Shown: positions 53,505-63,667 of the stretch, piece after piece
Numbering within the stretch: position 1 is the stretch's first letter
Layout of the letters: each line of letters opens with the position of its first letter
Assembly: GCF_038002965.1 (NCBI RefSeq)
Contig: NZ_JBBOOE010000001.1
Location: 2,399,001-2,463,000 of the forward strand
Length of the DNA: 64,000 nt
DNA from: Robertmurraya sp. FSL R5-0851
Lineage (GTDB): Bacteria > Bacillota > Bacilli > Bacillales > Cytobacillaceae
Reading direction: 5' to 3'
Position numbers and translations under genes: made by a program
Notes under the pieces: generated by a model
Database searches by the model: none
Told to the model about the DNA's origin: nothing
The model's input: only the letters and a program-made list of their open reading frames with translations

Positions 53505-54254
53505 CTACCACTTGATCACGTCTTTGTATGTAACAAGCTCGATGTGGTTTTCTTCAATCATCTGTTTGACATCTGGATGGGTTAAAATCGATAATTCCCG
53601 TGCACGCTGGACATTGTACGAACTACCTGTTAGCACCTCTTCATCAATAAACGCTGGATGACACATGATTTCTGCGGTTTCATAGGAAGTGGACTTCACT
53701 ACTAAGTCTATGAGAGAAGTGGGAGTTAATGTGTTCCCATAAAATTCATAGAAGAATGTTTGAGTGGTTTGTAGAAGCTGATTACTTGAATGATTGTCAT
53801 CCGCTGACACTTTTCGAATGGGAAGCTTGTAGTTTCTGGCCAATTTTTCCACAATCGGATAAACCATTTCCTTCCCATGGACATGATGATGCCCGTCCAA
53901 ATGCGTGGGAGATAAGCCATACTTAAAAAATTGCTCAACTTGAGCATTGAGTTCTTTTTCGATATCGGTCAGTTTTGCTTTTTTCAGCATTTCCTCCATT
54001 TTGTAAAAACGGCCTGTTTCATCGACGAGTGACGGTACGTTTGGATGGATCGGATACCCACAGTCTAAAACAAGATGTATGCCAACTCCCAACCCTGGAT
54101 GGGCAAGCGCTAGAGCTGCGGCATGCGCAGCTCCAGGCATATTGACCATCATGGTGGTTGAGGAGACGACTCCGTGTTTGTATGCTTCAAGGATTCCGAG
54201 GTTGACCCCTTTCGAGTACCCGAAATCATCAGCGTTGATTACTAACTTGGTCAT
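53505..54254 (-). CDS. chbG: ChbG/YdjC-type carbohydrate deacetylase
   Basis: 249 residues. KLVINADDFGYSKGVNLGIL holds the DD metal motif, GIHLVLDCG and THLDGHHHVHGKEMVYPIVE the histidines, and CHPAFIDEE the C-terminal motif. ChbG removes an acetyl group from chitobiose (or its 6-phosphate) so the GH4 enzyme can act. The final residue W and stop TAG are supplied by the IS end; the native end was AAG TAA. Activity should be unaffected. ATG after TAGGAGGAGCC. Confidence 0.92.
   Translation of the reverse strand: MTKLVINADDFGYSKGVNLGILEAYKHGVVSSTTMMVNMPGAAHAAALALAHPGLGVGIHLVLDCGYPIHPNVPSLVDETGRFYKMEEMLKKAKLTDIEKELNAQVEQFFKYGLSPTHLDGHHHVHGKEMVYPIVEKLARNYKLPIRKVSADDNHSSNQLLQTTQTFFYEFYGNTLTPTSLIDLVVKSTSYETAEIMCHPAFIDEEVLTGSSYNVQRARELSILTHPDVKQMIEENHIELVTYKDVIKW
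53510..53517. repeat. target duplication ACTTGATC, right copy
   Basis: Matches 51665-51672 exactly. It lies in the last codons of chbG. Confidence 0.88.
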
Positions 54255-54273
54255 AGGCTCCTCCTAACAAGCT

Positions 54274-55587
54274 TTAATTCCCTTGTTCCTCCGCATACTT
54301 CTGGCGATCCCACATTCTAAAGAATGGATAGTAAATCGCAAAAGTGACACAGAAGTTAAAGAGTTGCAGAAGGGCTCCAGAGACCTTCCCTCCTGTTGCT
54401 AAATAGCCTCCAATAATTGGTGGCATCGTCCATGGCACCGCAATACCCGCTGGTTTCGCTACAAGACCGGTGCTCATTGCGATATACGTGGTAATTACAA
54501 TTGAAAGTGGTGCTAAAATGAACGGAACAATCATCAGTGGGTTCATGACGATTGGCATCCCAAACGTGATTGGTTCGTTAATATTGAAAAGTCCTGGTCC
54601 GAACGCAAGTCGTCCGAGCTGCTTCATTTGCTGACTTCGCGCCCTTAGTAGCATCATGACCACTAATGCGAACGTCGCTCCAGACCCTCCGATATAGACA
54701 AACAAGTCAAAGAACTGAGCCGTGAAAATATTCGGTAACTCTTCCGCTCCCTCTTGGAAAGCAAGACGGTTTGCATCCGTTGACGCTAACCAAATCGGCC
54801 CCATAACGCCACCTACGATAGAGGCACCATGTAATCCACAGGACCATAAGAGTTGTACAAGGAAAACAGCTACTAAACTACCAATCAAGCTGCCGCCGAG
54901 CACCCCGAGTGGCTTCCCAAGAAGCTCTCCGACGACATTGTGTAAGCTCCCGAAGTCAGTATTTTCTACTAATATACGTAAAATCCAAACAACGAAAATA
55001 ACAATCGCACCTGGAATTAACGCTACGAACGATTTACTAACTGCAGGTGGAACCCCATCAGGCAGTCTGAAAACAATATTCTTCTGGATAATGTATCGAT
55101 AAATTTCAGTAGACAGCATCGCGATGATCATCGCAACGAATAATCCTTTACTTCCCATCAAAGCAGCAGGAATCGCTCCACCAACCATAACAGCTTCTGA
55201 TGCACCTTCTGCTAAAAAGGACACTTCAAATGGAGTCGCAAGTAAAAACGCAGAAACCGAAATCGCACCCGCAGATAATGGTTCCACATTGTACTTTTCC
55301 GCTAACCGGTAGGCGATCCCAAATCCGGCGATGAGCGCCATGATATCAAAGGTCGCACCTACTGGGTAGAGGAGCTTTGTTAGCCAAGCATCCCCAAACG
55401 TATTGGCCATGAACTCCTCATAGCCTGGAATTGGCAAAAATCCGAGAATTAGGAAAATCGAACCGACGATAATAAGAGGCATCGTTAAAATAAGTCCATC
55501 ACGTAACGCTTGTAAATGACGCTGTCCGGCAATGCGTCCAGCTACTGGCATTATCTTGTTTTCTAACACATCCGTAAATTTGCTCAT
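54274..55587 (-). CDS. PTS cellobiose/chitobiose-type IIC permease
   Basis: 437 residues from the ATG at 55587 (AAGGAGTGATTGG upstream). About ten membrane spans; MPVAGRIAGQRHLQALRDGL, GMPIVMNPLMIVPFILAPLS and GIAVPWTMPPIIGGYLATGG are typical of the lactose/cellobiose IIC family. It moves and presents the disaccharide for phosphorylation by IIB. Confidence 0.95.
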   Translation of the reverse strand: MSKFTDVLENKIMPVAGRIAGQRHLQALRDGLILTMPLIIVGSIFLILGFLPIPGYEEFMANTFGDAWLTKLLYPVGATFDIMALIAGFGIAYRLAEKYNVEPLSAGAISVSAFLLATPFEVSFLAEGASEAVMVGGAIPAALMGSKGLFVAMIIAMLSTEIYRYIIQKNIVFRLPDGVPPAVSKSFVALIPGAIVIFVVWILRILVENTDFGSLHNVVGELLGKPLGVLGGSLIGSLVAVFLVQLLWSCGLHGASIVGGVMGPIWLASTDANRLAFQEGAEELPNIFTAQFFDLFVYIGGSGATFALVVMMLLRARSQQMKQLGRLAFGPGLFNINEPITFGMPIVMNPLMIVPFILAPLSIVITTYIAMSTGLVAKPAGIAVPWTMPPIIGGYLATGGKVSGALLQLFNFCVTFAIYYPFFRMWDRQKYAEEQGN

Positions 55588-55599
55588 TCCAATCACTCC

Positions 55600-55905
55600 T
55601 TATTTGGTGACTAACTGTTTTGCAAATTTCAACACTTCGGCGCCATTACATGTTCCATAGTGCACGGTATTAATCATGTCCACCGGAATCCCTTTTTCCT
55701 GGCCTAGTTTTTTCAGTTGAGGCAACATATAGCGAACCTGCGGACCTACAAGCAATACATCTGCCTGGTCGACGTGATTTCGAACCACATCCGCAGATAC
55801 CGCCCAAATTTTCGCCTCTATCCCCTGTTCCTCCGCGGACTTCTCCATTTTCGTCACTAATAGACTCGTAGACATCCCCGCGGCACAACATAATAAAATC
55901 CTCAC
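55600..55905 (-). CDS. PTS cellobiose/chitobiose-type IIB component
   Basis: 101 residues from the GTG at 55905 (GGGAGGGGACAAA upstream). [19 protein letters not shown] carries the phosphorylated cysteine; [20 protein letters not shown] completes the IIB fold. First gene of the operon; a cre site lies 62 bp upstream. No regulator gene is adjacent. Confidence 0.94.
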   Translation of the reverse strand: MRILLCCAAGMSTSLLVTKMEKSAEEQGIEAKIWAVSADVVRNHVDQADVLLVGPQVRYMLPQLKKLGQEKGIPVDMINTVHYGTCNGAEVLKFAKQLVTK

Positions 55906-55966
55906 TTTGTCCCCTCCCTTTCGTTTCAATTCTAGCTGGCTGATTCTCGGTGTACTTCATTCTATG

Positions 55967-55982
55967 TTGAAACCGTTTTCAT
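55967..55982. promoter_or_regulatory. cre (CcpA) site before the PTS operon
   Basis: TTGAAACCGTTTTCAT fits the cre consensus WTGNAANCGNWNNCWW and is nearly palindromic. It implies repression of the operon by preferred sugars. Confidence 0.8.
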
Positions 55983-56107
55983 ATTCTTCTTTTCACCATT
56001 CAAAGTGAAAAAAATGGTTCTAAATTTAGGTCGTAGCTATTTAGGTGGATGGAGACGGGAGTGGGAAGAGCAGTGGAATGTAACGGATATTTGAAAAAAT
56101 AAGAATG

Positions 56108-56290
56108 TTTTAGACTTGTTGAACATCAATTAGAGCGGGTAATGAAGCGGAAACGGTTTTCGTAGCGTTGATGAACTTCATTTCATCATTCAGATGAAGC
56201 CAAAATAACCTTCATAGCACTGATGAAGGTCGTATTGAAGCTAAATATAAACTGGAACGTCCTTCATCAGTGAGATTTTCCCAAATGACT
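56108..56290. repeat. intergenic tandem array D, 52-bp period
   Basis: Units at about 56105, 56157, 56209 and 56261. The best hairpin is CCTTCAT-AGCACTG-ATGAAGG (56209-56229). Sequence is unrelated to array A but the spacing is the same. Confidence 0.7.
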
Positions 56291-56336
56291 GTCTGGCTTT
56301 TCATTACATTACTAGTTTCTAGAAAAACGGTGTTAC

Positions 56337-56792
56337 TTAAAAAACACCAGCCCAAACTAGCCCCATACATACTAGCCAGATTCCAATAGGTATACACAAA
56401 CTTTTCAACGCTTCTCCCCACGTGTAATAAGGCTTTCGTCTTCTTAAAACCCGATCGGTTATAAAAAATAAGACGGCTACTCCAAGACTAACCCACTTCA
56501 AAATGAGTCCAAAGAGAATATGTAAAATGGCTGAAACCATCCATTCGGTCTTTTGATTTTGTTTTGAAATAATCTCACCAAGCTTGTCACTAATCATCGA
56601 TGTACTTACCCCATAGACTAAAATAACGGGAAAGCTATACATCATATAAAAAGGAATGCTCGTAATAGTTGAAACCAAATACACTTGGCTATTACCTTCA
56701 CCGAGAGAATGAAAAACGAAACCAAAAATTATAGCGAAAATAGACCCCGATAAGGATGCAGCGATGATTTTTCTAGATAAAATCCCTTTCAC
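56337..56792 (-). CDS. membrane protein, unknown
   Basis: 151 residues from the GTG at 56792 (GAGGGAGC just before it; an in-frame ATG at 56837 is also possible but has no ribosome site). Four membrane spans (IIAASLSGSIFAIIFGFVFH, ITSIPFYMMYSFPVILVYGV, ILHILFGLILKWVSLGVAVL, LCIPIGIWLVCMGLVWAGVF). No family is recognised. Confidence 0.6.
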   Translation of the reverse strand: MKGILSRKIIAASLSGSIFAIIFGFVFHSLGEGNSQVYLVSTITSIPFYMMYSFPVILVYGVSTSMISDKLGEIISKQNQKTEWMVSAILHILFGLILKWVSLGVAVLFFITDRVLRRRKPYYTWGEALKSLCIPIGIWLVCMGLVWAGVF

Positions 56793-56947
56793 GCTCCCTC
56801 TTTTTATTTTTATATCTATCGTAACATAAATTTCCATATTATAATTTGATTACAACAGCAAAAAAGCAACGTGAAATATGTTAATGTTTTTTCTAATCAC
56901 CCTATATATAATAGAATCAAATGGTTGCATTTGTCGGAGGAAGTCTC

Positions 56948-58233
56948 ATGGAAATCACTCAACACTTCTTTTTTAATCTTTCCTTAATCATCATTATCCT
57001 GTTCTTTGCCCTTGTTTGGTCGGCCAAGATGAGAAATTTTTCTTTATCGAAACGTTTTTCATTATTTTGGGGCATCGTTCTCCTTTGGTCATGCTTTCAG
57101 TTCTCTTACCATCCTGTTCCACATATATCAATGGATTTAAGAGAACTTCCGGTGTTGATTGGTGGTCTTTATTTAGGTATTGGTCCCATTCTTTCAATCA
57201 TGGTGATTTTTATTAGAGGATTGTATGGAATCGATACAGGATTCTTTGCGAATATCGCCCTTTATTTACCATTAGCCTTATTCTTTTGGAAGGTTTACCC
57301 GTGGTTTTGGAATCAACGCCCATCTCGCCGGGTTTTCATATCCATCTCACTTGGCATTATAATTAGTATCATTACCCTATCTAGCTTAGAATATATGAAT
57401 TTATCAATTCATCGATTGGATGCATACATAGCGTACCTAGTGGTTCCTAACTTAGGAATCGCCATGATATCCATAACGAGTGAGTTTGTTATAAAGAATT
57501 TCCATTTACAAAATCAATTGATTAAATCAGGTAAGTTAGAAGTAGTGGAACAAATGGGTGCTGCCATTTCCCATGAGATAAGAAATCCACTCACCTCAGC
57601 TAAGGGATTTGTTCAGTTGCTATTAGAAGGTCCACCAACCTCTCAAAAACATACCGAATATCTAAACATCATTTCACATGAATTGATCTTAGCCGAACAG
57701 GTTATCAAGGATTACCTGACCTTTTCAAAACCATCGTTAGAACAAGTGGAACCCATTGAGGTTAGTAAGGAACTGACTCTTATTATAAAAATGCTGCAAC
57801 CTACAGCGAACAAAATTCAGTTGAAGTAATTACTCAAATTGAAAAAGGAGGATATATTATCGGAGATCGCCTCAAGTTTCACCAATGCTTTTTGAATGTG
57901 ATAAAAAACGGAATTGAATCCATGCCTAGCGGTGGTCAGTTAATTATACGTACAGATAAAAACAAAAAAAATGTAACCATATCAGTCATTGACCACGGAA
58001 TTGGAATGACAAAGGAACAATTGGATCGACTGGGAGAGCCTTATTATTCGACAAAAGGGTCAAAGGGTACGGGTCTTGGGATGATGGTGGTATATAGTAT
58101 TGTGAAAGCTATGAATGGAATGATTCGTGTACAAAGCGAAGTGGGCGTCGGGACAACCTTTCGTTTTATCTTTCCATCTGTCGCAGATTTAGGTGGTTTT
58201 TTCCGAACGAAAACATCCAATGTAATAGAATAA
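56948..58233 (+). pseudogene. 5TM sensor histidine kinase (sporulation-kinase-like) with frameshift
   Basis: The ATG at 56948 follows CGGAGGAAG. A 5TMR_LYT membrane domain (LPVLIGGLYLGIGPILSIMV, GIDTGFFANIALYLPLALFF) precedes the phospho-acceptor AAISHEIRNPLTSAKGFVQL. At about 57815 one base is gained or lost near AACAAAATTC; the other frame continues SVEVITQIEKGGYIIGDRLK, N box FLNVIKNGIESM, G1 DHGIGMTKEQL and G2 GSKGTGLGMMVVYSIV to 58233. The joined protein resembles KinB/KinE-type orphan kinases that feed the Spo0A phosphorelay. Confidence 0.88.
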
Positions 58234-58256
58234 AGCTCAGAGAGGATTTAATCTAC

Positions 58257-59525
58257 ATGAATAAACAGGAAAGCGGCTACCGATGGGTCGTGTTTGGCAG
58301 CGTCTTGTTTGCCTACTTTTTAATCGTCAGTCAACGAACCGCACCAGGTCTGATTACCGACCAATTAATGACTGATTTTCAAGTTTCCGCTTCTCTTATC
58401 GGTCTTATAACAGGAATTCAATTTTTAGCCTATGCAGGACTGCAAATACCGGTCGGATTGTTGTCTGATCGATTCGGTCCTAATCATTTTCTTATTTTTG
58501 GAACCCTGCTTAATGGAATCGGAAGTGTCATATACAGTGTGGCCCCAAATGAGTATGTGCTATTGCTTTCTCGAATCTTAGTGGGAATGGGAGACGCGAC
58601 GATTTTTGTTAATTTTGTTTTAATTATGAACCAGTGGTTTAAAGTTCAAGAATTTATCAGTTTATTAGGTATCGTTTCTATGACAGCTAGTCTTGGGTCT
58701 CTATCATCAACCGTTCCCTTCTCTGCGTGGATTTCTTTTTCAGGTTGGAGAACACCCTTTTTTACCATCGGACTCATCTTAATAGCATCATCCGTTCTTC
58801 TCTATACCGTTCTAGTTTCCAAACCAAAAAAACTATTTAAAGATACTCCCACATCCAAAAAACGTTCCACCAAAAAGCGTGAAAGTGTTTGGGTGATTCT
58901 AAAGCGTGTGTTTTCCACTCAGCAAGGTTGGGCCACATTCCTCTGCCACTTTGGAATTGTTGGTACCTATATTGGATTTATCGGTTCTTGGGGTGTTCCT
59001 TATGGAATTCAAGTGTTTGACTTGTCACGAGCTGAGGCCAGCCAACTGATTATGTATTGTCTATTCGGCTCCATTATTGGTGGACCGTTAATCAGTTGGA
59101 TTACGAGCAGATTAGATTCGATCAAAAGAGTTTACACCCTCATTCATATCACCGTTTTATTTAGTTGGACAGCGTTGTTTTTTGCTGGTGTGAACCCTTC
59201 CTTTTTCATGGTATTAGCTTTGCTTTTTATTATTGGATTTGGTAATGGTGCGAGTTCACTAACATTTGCAGTTGTACGAAAGTCCTTTCCTATAGAAGAA
59301 GTGGGCGTGGTATCCGGGTTTGCCAATACAGGAGGCTTTCTAAGTGCCGTTTTATTGCCTAGTATTTTTGGAAAAGTACTAGATGCATTCCCTCAACAAG
59401 CGATTCATATTGGGTATCATTATGGATTTTTAATTCCTGTGCTGTTTTCATTTCTGGGATTAGTTGGAGTAATGTTAATTAAAGAACCTAAGAAGGAAGA
59501 AAAGAGGGTTCTAAGTGTTACGTAG
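58257..59525 (+). CDS. MFS transporter
   Basis: 422 residues, twelve spans. RTAPGLITDQLMTDFQVSAS and the loop 2-3 motif GLLSDRFGPNHFLIFG are typical of the glucarate/hexuronate (ACS-like) branch of MFS. ATG after AGAGAGGATTT, 23 bp behind the kinase gene, so probably co-transcribed. Substrate not deducible. Confidence 0.87.
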   Translation: MNKQESGYRWVVFGSVLFAYFLIVSQRTAPGLITDQLMTDFQVSASLIGLITGIQFLAYAGLQIPVGLLSDRFGPNHFLIFGTLLNGIGSVIYSVAPNEYVLLLSRILVGMGDATIFVNFVLIMNQWFKVQEFISLLGIVSMTASLGSLSSTVPFSAWISFSGWRTPFFTIGLILIASSVLLYTVLVSKPKKLFKDTPTSKKRSTKKRESVWVILKRVFSTQQGWATFLCHFGIVGTYIGFIGSWGVPYGIQVFDLSRAEASQLIMYCLFGSIIGGPLISWITSRLDSIKRVYTLIHITVLFSWTALFFAGVNPSFFMVLALLFIIGFGNGASSLTFAVVRKSFPIEEVGVVSGFANTGGFLSAVLLPSIFGKVLDAFPQQAIHIGYHYGFLIPVLFSFLGLVGVMLIKEPKKEEKRVLSVT

Positions 59526-59550
59526 AAGGCGGGTTTATCCCCGCCTTTTT
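59526..59550. terminator. terminator of MFS gene
   Basis: AAGGCGGG / CCCGCCTT with a short loop and T5 run, directly behind the stop. Confidence 0.85.
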
Positions 59551-59551
59551 G

Positions 59552-60325
59552 TTATCTTTTAAATCCACCTTCTGAATGAATAATCTGGCCCGTGATCCAG
59601 TCCGCTTCTTCACTGACAAGAAATTTAATCGTTTTTGCCACATCACTTGGCATTCCTACTCGCCCGAAAGGAAACATCGGCGTTAGCTCCTCTTTTAGTT
59701 CCTCTGTCATCCAGCCGGTATCCGTTGGTCCTGGGTTCACAGCATTCACCGTAATACCTAGAGGAGCCACTTCTGCAGACAGTGTAATCGTAAGCGCATC
59801 GATAGCCCCCTTTGTGGTCGCATAAGCTAATTCACCTGGCATCGGCCCTTTAAACTGACCTGAAGTAAGATTGACAATCCTTCCACCTGATTTTTTTGGA
59901 AACCTTTTAGCAAATGTCGTACTAAGTAATGTAGTTGCCCGAATGTTGATAAAATAATGCTTATCTAATTCTTCAATAGTTACATTTGAAAAATCATTAT
60001 TCGTAGAATAGGCGGCATTATTAATTAAAATATCCGGTTCACCCAACTCTTCACAAACCCGATTGAGTAGCTGTGTGGGTGCATCAGCTAGTGTTAAATC
60101 TAACTCCATACATCCCACCTTTACCCCTTTTTTCAGCAACTCTTCTTTTAATATGTCTGGCTCATCCCTCTGAACACTCCAAGGCATTGTTTGATCATAT
60201 TGAGTCCAGTATGTAAAAAATAGATGATAGCCTGCATCTGCTAATTCTAAACAAATAGCCGCACCAATTCCTTTCAGCCGGCTTACCCCTGTAACAATCG
60301 CAATTTTTTCTTTTAATGGCTGCAT
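59552..60325 (-). CDS. SDR family oxidoreductase
   Basis: 257 residues from the ATG at 60325 (GGAGGAATATC upstream). Rossmann start EKIAIVTGVSRLKGIGAAIC, NNAAYSTNND, catalytic S/Y/K in VNLTSGQF and YATTKGAIDALTITLSAEVA, and NAVNPGPTDTGWM. Resembles 3-oxoacyl-ACP reductase/glucose dehydrogenase types using NADP(H). Substrate unknown. Confidence 0.9.
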   Translation of the reverse strand: MQPLKEKIAIVTGVSRLKGIGAAICLELADAGYHLFFTYWTQYDQTMPWSVQRDEPDILKEELLKKGVKVGCMELDLTLADAPTQLLNRVCEELGEPDILINNAAYSTNNDFSNVTIEELDKHYFINIRATTLLSTTFAKRFPKKSGGRIVNLTSGQFKGPMPGELAYATTKGAIDALTITLSAEVAPLGITVNAVNPGPTDTGWMTEELKEELTPMFPFGRVGMPSDVAKTIKFLVSEEADWITGQIIHSEGGFKR

Positions 60326-60391
60326 TGATATTCCTCCATCCCTCATTCTCCCAAATTTCTCCACTTTCTCATTTTACAAAATGAAACAAAA

Positions 60392-60424
60392 GAAGGAAAG
60401 ATGGTTAATTCCCAGCTTTCCTTC
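60392..60424 (-). terminator. terminator of chemoreceptor gene
   Basis: GAAGGAAAG / CTTTCCTTC, 15-base loop, T-rich tail on the minus strand, 6 bp after the mcp stop. Confidence 0.7.
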
Positions 60425-60430
60425 CCTTTC

Positions 60431-62473
60431 TCATAATTTAAATTTGGCTAGTTCTAGTTGAAGATCGGTTGCAATTTGAGCTAATGCTTCACTTGATGCC
60501 GTCATTTCTTGTACCATGGCCGCTTGTTGCTGTGTTGCAGCAGATACATTTTGAGCTTTTTCATCATTGCTTACAGCCAACTCATTCACCGCGTCCACTA
60601 CATCTTTCATTTGATCCACTTCATTAAGAATATGAACGATCGAGTGATACACCTCTTCTGTATGATTGGTCATATGGCCAATCGCCTCATAAATTTGATG
60701 GAATGATTGTCCTGTTTGTTCGACTACATGAATTCCCGACTGGGTAGACTCTGTACTTGATTTCATAACAGTCACGGAGGTAGTAATCTCACTCTGAATT
60801 TCGTGTATTAACTCCTTAATATCACCAGAAGCTTTACTTGATTGCTCTGCTAGTTTTCTCACTTCATCTGCTACAACGGCAAAGCCCTTTCCATGCTCCC
60901 CAGCTCTTGCGGCTTCAATTGCTGCATTTAATGCCAGCAAGTTGGTTTGTTCAGCAATCGTATTAATCAAGCCAACGATTTCTTCAATTTTTCTGGATTT
61001 GTTATCCAACTGATCGATAGACTGAGCTGTTTGTTGAACCGTTGAATGGATTTCATTCATTTGTTCTATGGCCCTTTTCACATCGTTGGTTCCATCTTGT
61101 GCGAGAATCGTCGTATGAGCAGAAGAGTTTTTCACATTTTCTATATTGGACGTAATCTGCTCCATCCTTTGGTAAATCGCACTCGTACTATCTTTCATTT
61201 GGCTCGTATAATTGTTTTGCTCATTATTATTGGCAGCCACATCTTGGATAGACCCGGCTACTTCCGCTACGGAAGAAGCTGTCTCTTCGGCACTCGCCGA
61301 TAATTCTTCAGCACTTGCCGCTACTTGTTCAGAAGAGGAACGAATCGTATAAAACATTTGGTTTAATTGATTTAACGCTTGATTGTAATGCTCACCCATT
61401 TGTCCCAGTTCATCATTTGATTTTATTTGAATCGGATGGGTTAAATCACCCTCCGCAAGGTATCCAATCTTCTCGACAAATTGCTTCATCTTTTTTGACA
61501 TGCTTGAACTAAATACAATAATTAAAGTGATGGACACTAGTAAAAAGAAGGCAGTAATACCAACGGATTTTACTAGCAAAGAAGTAACTCCATCATATAG
61601 TTCACTCTCAGGCGCTACCGCTACCAGTTTCCATCCTGTTTCAGGAAAAGTAGAGTAAAAAGCCTCCCATTCCTGACTGTTCGTTGTAAAGACCTTGTTT
61701 CCATTTTCTTGACCGAGGATCTCTTCTCCTAGTTGTTTTAGCTCAGAATCGTCCATGATGTTATCGGACATTGCTTTTTCTTTATGAGCAATAAATTCTC
61801 CCGCTAAGCCTAAAAGGAACAGATGTCCTGATTGTTCAAACGTTTGCTTAACAATCAAGTCTTGTATCGTTGTTAAATCATAATCTGCCGTAATATTTCC
61901 AATAAACTTCCCTTCAACAAAAATCGGAACAGAAGCGGTAATTAATGTCTTATTTAACCCCTCATCATAGTAAGGCGGAGACCATGCGATCTTCCCTTCC
62001 CCGACTTCTCTCCCTTGTATATACCAATCTAGCTCCGGGTAATTATATTCAGCAGATTCATACTCCTCGGTGTATGAAATCGCCTCACCATTTCTATAAA
62101 CATATGGTCCAAAAAATTCAGTATTCTCGTTATATTGAAAGGGCTCCAACCAAATGCCGAGCCCGAATGTATTGGCGTTTAATTTAATGGTTTCTTCTAA
62201 GGACTTTTTATAATCGTCTTTAACTAGCGCGTTCCCTTTAACCTTGTACAACGTGGCAATGGACTCAGCAAGCCTAGTGTGAGCTGTGAAACCATGCTCC
62301 ATTTCCTCTAAAACCGTCGCCATCTGGTTATTCACACTAGAATCTGTCAGTTCAGTGATTTCTTTTTTCGAGCTAAAAAAACTTAAAGCCGTGATTGCAA
62401 TCGTAGAAATAAGAATAATAGGTAAAAACATACTGAGCATTTTGATTTTAATACTACTTTTTCTTTTTATCAT
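60431..62473 (-). CDS. methyl-accepting chemotaxis protein with dCACHE sensor
   Basis: 680 residues. First span about 10-30, outside double-Cache domain ([60 protein letters not shown]), second span about 298-320, HAMP to about 375, then the signalling hairpin with [20 protein letters not shown] near residue 550. dCACHE receptors usually sense amino acids, polyamines or purines. A sigma-D promoter lies upstream. Confidence 0.94.
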   Translation of the reverse strand: MIKRKSSIKIKMLSMFLPIILISTIAITALSFFSSKKEITELTDSSVNNQMATVLEEMEHGFTAHTRLAESIATLYKVKGNALVKDDYKKSLEETIKLNANTFGLGIWLEPFQYNENTEFFGPYVYRNGEAISYTEEYESAEYNYPELDWYIQGREVGEGKIAWSPPYYDEGLNKTLITASVPIFVEGKFIGNITADYDLTTIQDLIVKQTFEQSGHLFLLGLAGEFIAHKEKAMSDNIMDDSELKQLGEEILGQENGNKVFTTNSQEWEAFYSTFPETGWKLVAVAPESELYDGVTSLLVKSVGITAFFLLVSITLIIVFSSSMSKKMKQFVEKIGYLAEGDLTHPIQIKSNDELGQMGEHYNQALNQLNQMFYTIRSSSEQVAASAEELSASAEETASSVAEVAGSIQDVAANNNEQNNYTSQMKDSTSAIYQRMEQITSNIENVKNSSAHTTILAQDGTNDVKRAIEQMNEIHSTVQQTAQSIDQLDNKSRKIEEIVGLINTIAEQTNLLALNAAIEAARAGEHGKGFAVVADEVRKLAEQSSKASGDIKELIHEIQSEITTSVTVMKSSTESTQSGIHVVEQTGQSFHQIYEAIGHMTNHTEEVYHSIVHILNEVDQMKDVVDAVNELAVSNDEKAQNVSAATQQQAAMVQEMTASSEALAQIATDLQLELAKFKL

Positions 62474-62535
62474 AAACCTACCCCCAGCAAGTCGCTTTTA
62501 TTGTGTATTGTAAACATATAGTTCCCTCCTATCTT

Positions 62536-62562
62536 ATATCGGTAAACTCCCTCATAGCTTAA
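62536..62562 (-). promoter_or_regulatory. sigma-D promoter of the chemoreceptor gene
   Basis: TTAA (62562-62559), 15-base spacer, ACCGATAT (62543-62536) on the minus strand, against the consensus TAAA-N15-GCCGATAT. Confidence 0.7.
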
Positions 62563-62599
62563 CTTCCATTTGTTACAAATAGGTGGCGATCATGTATCC

Positions 62600-62825
62600 A
62601 TTTACCCTCCGAAGCATTCGAAATTGACCTTCGAAAACCGAGATAGGACTATTTAACCTCTCCGAAACATTCACAAACAACCTTCGAAACTAAGAATTTA
62701 TCCTTGTGAATGATTCGGAAGTGACCTATGAATCAAAGTCTTTCGATGCGAACGATTCGAAAGCACCCTTCGAAACAAAGTTTATTACCCTCCGATTGTT
62801 TCGGAAACACCCTTCGAATGCCTAT
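62600..62825. repeat. intergenic degenerate tandem array B
   Basis: Five units containing CCTTCGAA-like and TCCGA-n-TCGGA palindromes; the first two are 52 bp apart, later ones 42-44 bp. Lies between the divergent mcp and DUF2269 genes. Confidence 0.7.
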
Positions 62826-62966
62826 TGTAGTTGCCATTTAACCGATTACTTATATAGCTTTATGGAAAAATGAAAAATTTTAGTTTCTAATATTTTCATA
62901 ATGTAATTGTTATCTTTTCCTTATTTTTGTATAATTGGAAGAAAATTAAAATGGGAGGAAAGATCT

Positions 62967-63554
62967 ATGCTTTATAACCTAATGTTGTTTTTCCACATAT
63001 TTGGGACCTTGTTGATGTTTATGGGGGTTGCCATTGCTCTAACGGCCCTGCTCTCCATCCTTTATGCAAAGGATACGCAGTCGATCAGAACATGGGCAAA
63101 GGTTGCGGTAAAATCAGATGGGCTCATTCCCATTAGTGTAATCTTTATATTATTTCCTGGTTTATATTTAGTGTTTTCGACTTGGGGCTGGGGAACGGGT
63201 TGGATTGATCTATGTTTAGCCACTCTTATCGCAATGACGATTATGGGACCCGTAATCAACTTGCCACGTTTAAAAGCTATTTTAGAAGCAGCGAACAATG
63301 AAACAAACAGCTCCCCTTCTACCGCACTTTTACAAACGATTCATAACCGAACTCTTTGGAACTCATTTATGATTATGACCATGCTTGGATTTGGCATTGT
63401 ATTTTTAATGACAATGAAGCTCGCCATGGTAGGGTCTCTTGTTACCCTTTTGATATCGGTTGTTCTTGGATACGTATTAGCTACCATTATTTTAGGGAAA
63501 GCTTTTAACAGTAATAAAATAAATACAGGTTCCAATCATACATTAACGAAATAA
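62967..63554 (+). CDS. DUF2269 family membrane protein
   Basis: 195 residues from the ATG at 62967 (GGGAGGAAAGATC upstream). Four to five membrane spans; LMLFFHIFGTLLMFMGVAIA and PISVIFILFPGLYLVFSTWG fit DUF2269. Function unknown. An in-frame upstream ATG at 62907 lacks a ribosome site. Confidence 0.8.
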   Translation: MLYNLMLFFHIFGTLLMFMGVAIALTALLSILYAKDTQSIRTWAKVAVKSDGLIPISVIFILFPGLYLVFSTWGWGTGWIDLCLATLIAMTIMGPVINLPRLKAILEAANNETNSSPSTALLQTIHNRTLWNSFMIMTMLGFGIVFLMTMKLAMVGSLVTLLISVVLGYVLATIILGKAFNSNKINTGSNHTLTK

Positions 63555-63667
63555 AGTAAAACGTTCGGAGCTCCTCCATCAAGCGAATCGTTTTGAGTCG
63601 CATACAGTTAAAGACATAGAAAATGAGAGTATATATGAACTGGACTTGATAGAATATGCACTTGGTT

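Larger units (their letters stand above)
51673..53509. mobile_element. IS6-like insertion sequence (1837 bp) in the PTS operon
   Basis: Imperfect inverted ends: CGTATTGTCAAAACTTTTAT from 51673 and GGTAGTGTCAAAAGTTCTAT inward from 53509, flanked by ACTTGATC. It carries one transposase gene and a structured 3' region (53293-53440). Removing it restores chbG ending in AAG TAA, directly followed by the ribosome site and start of the IIA gene. Confidence 0.9.
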
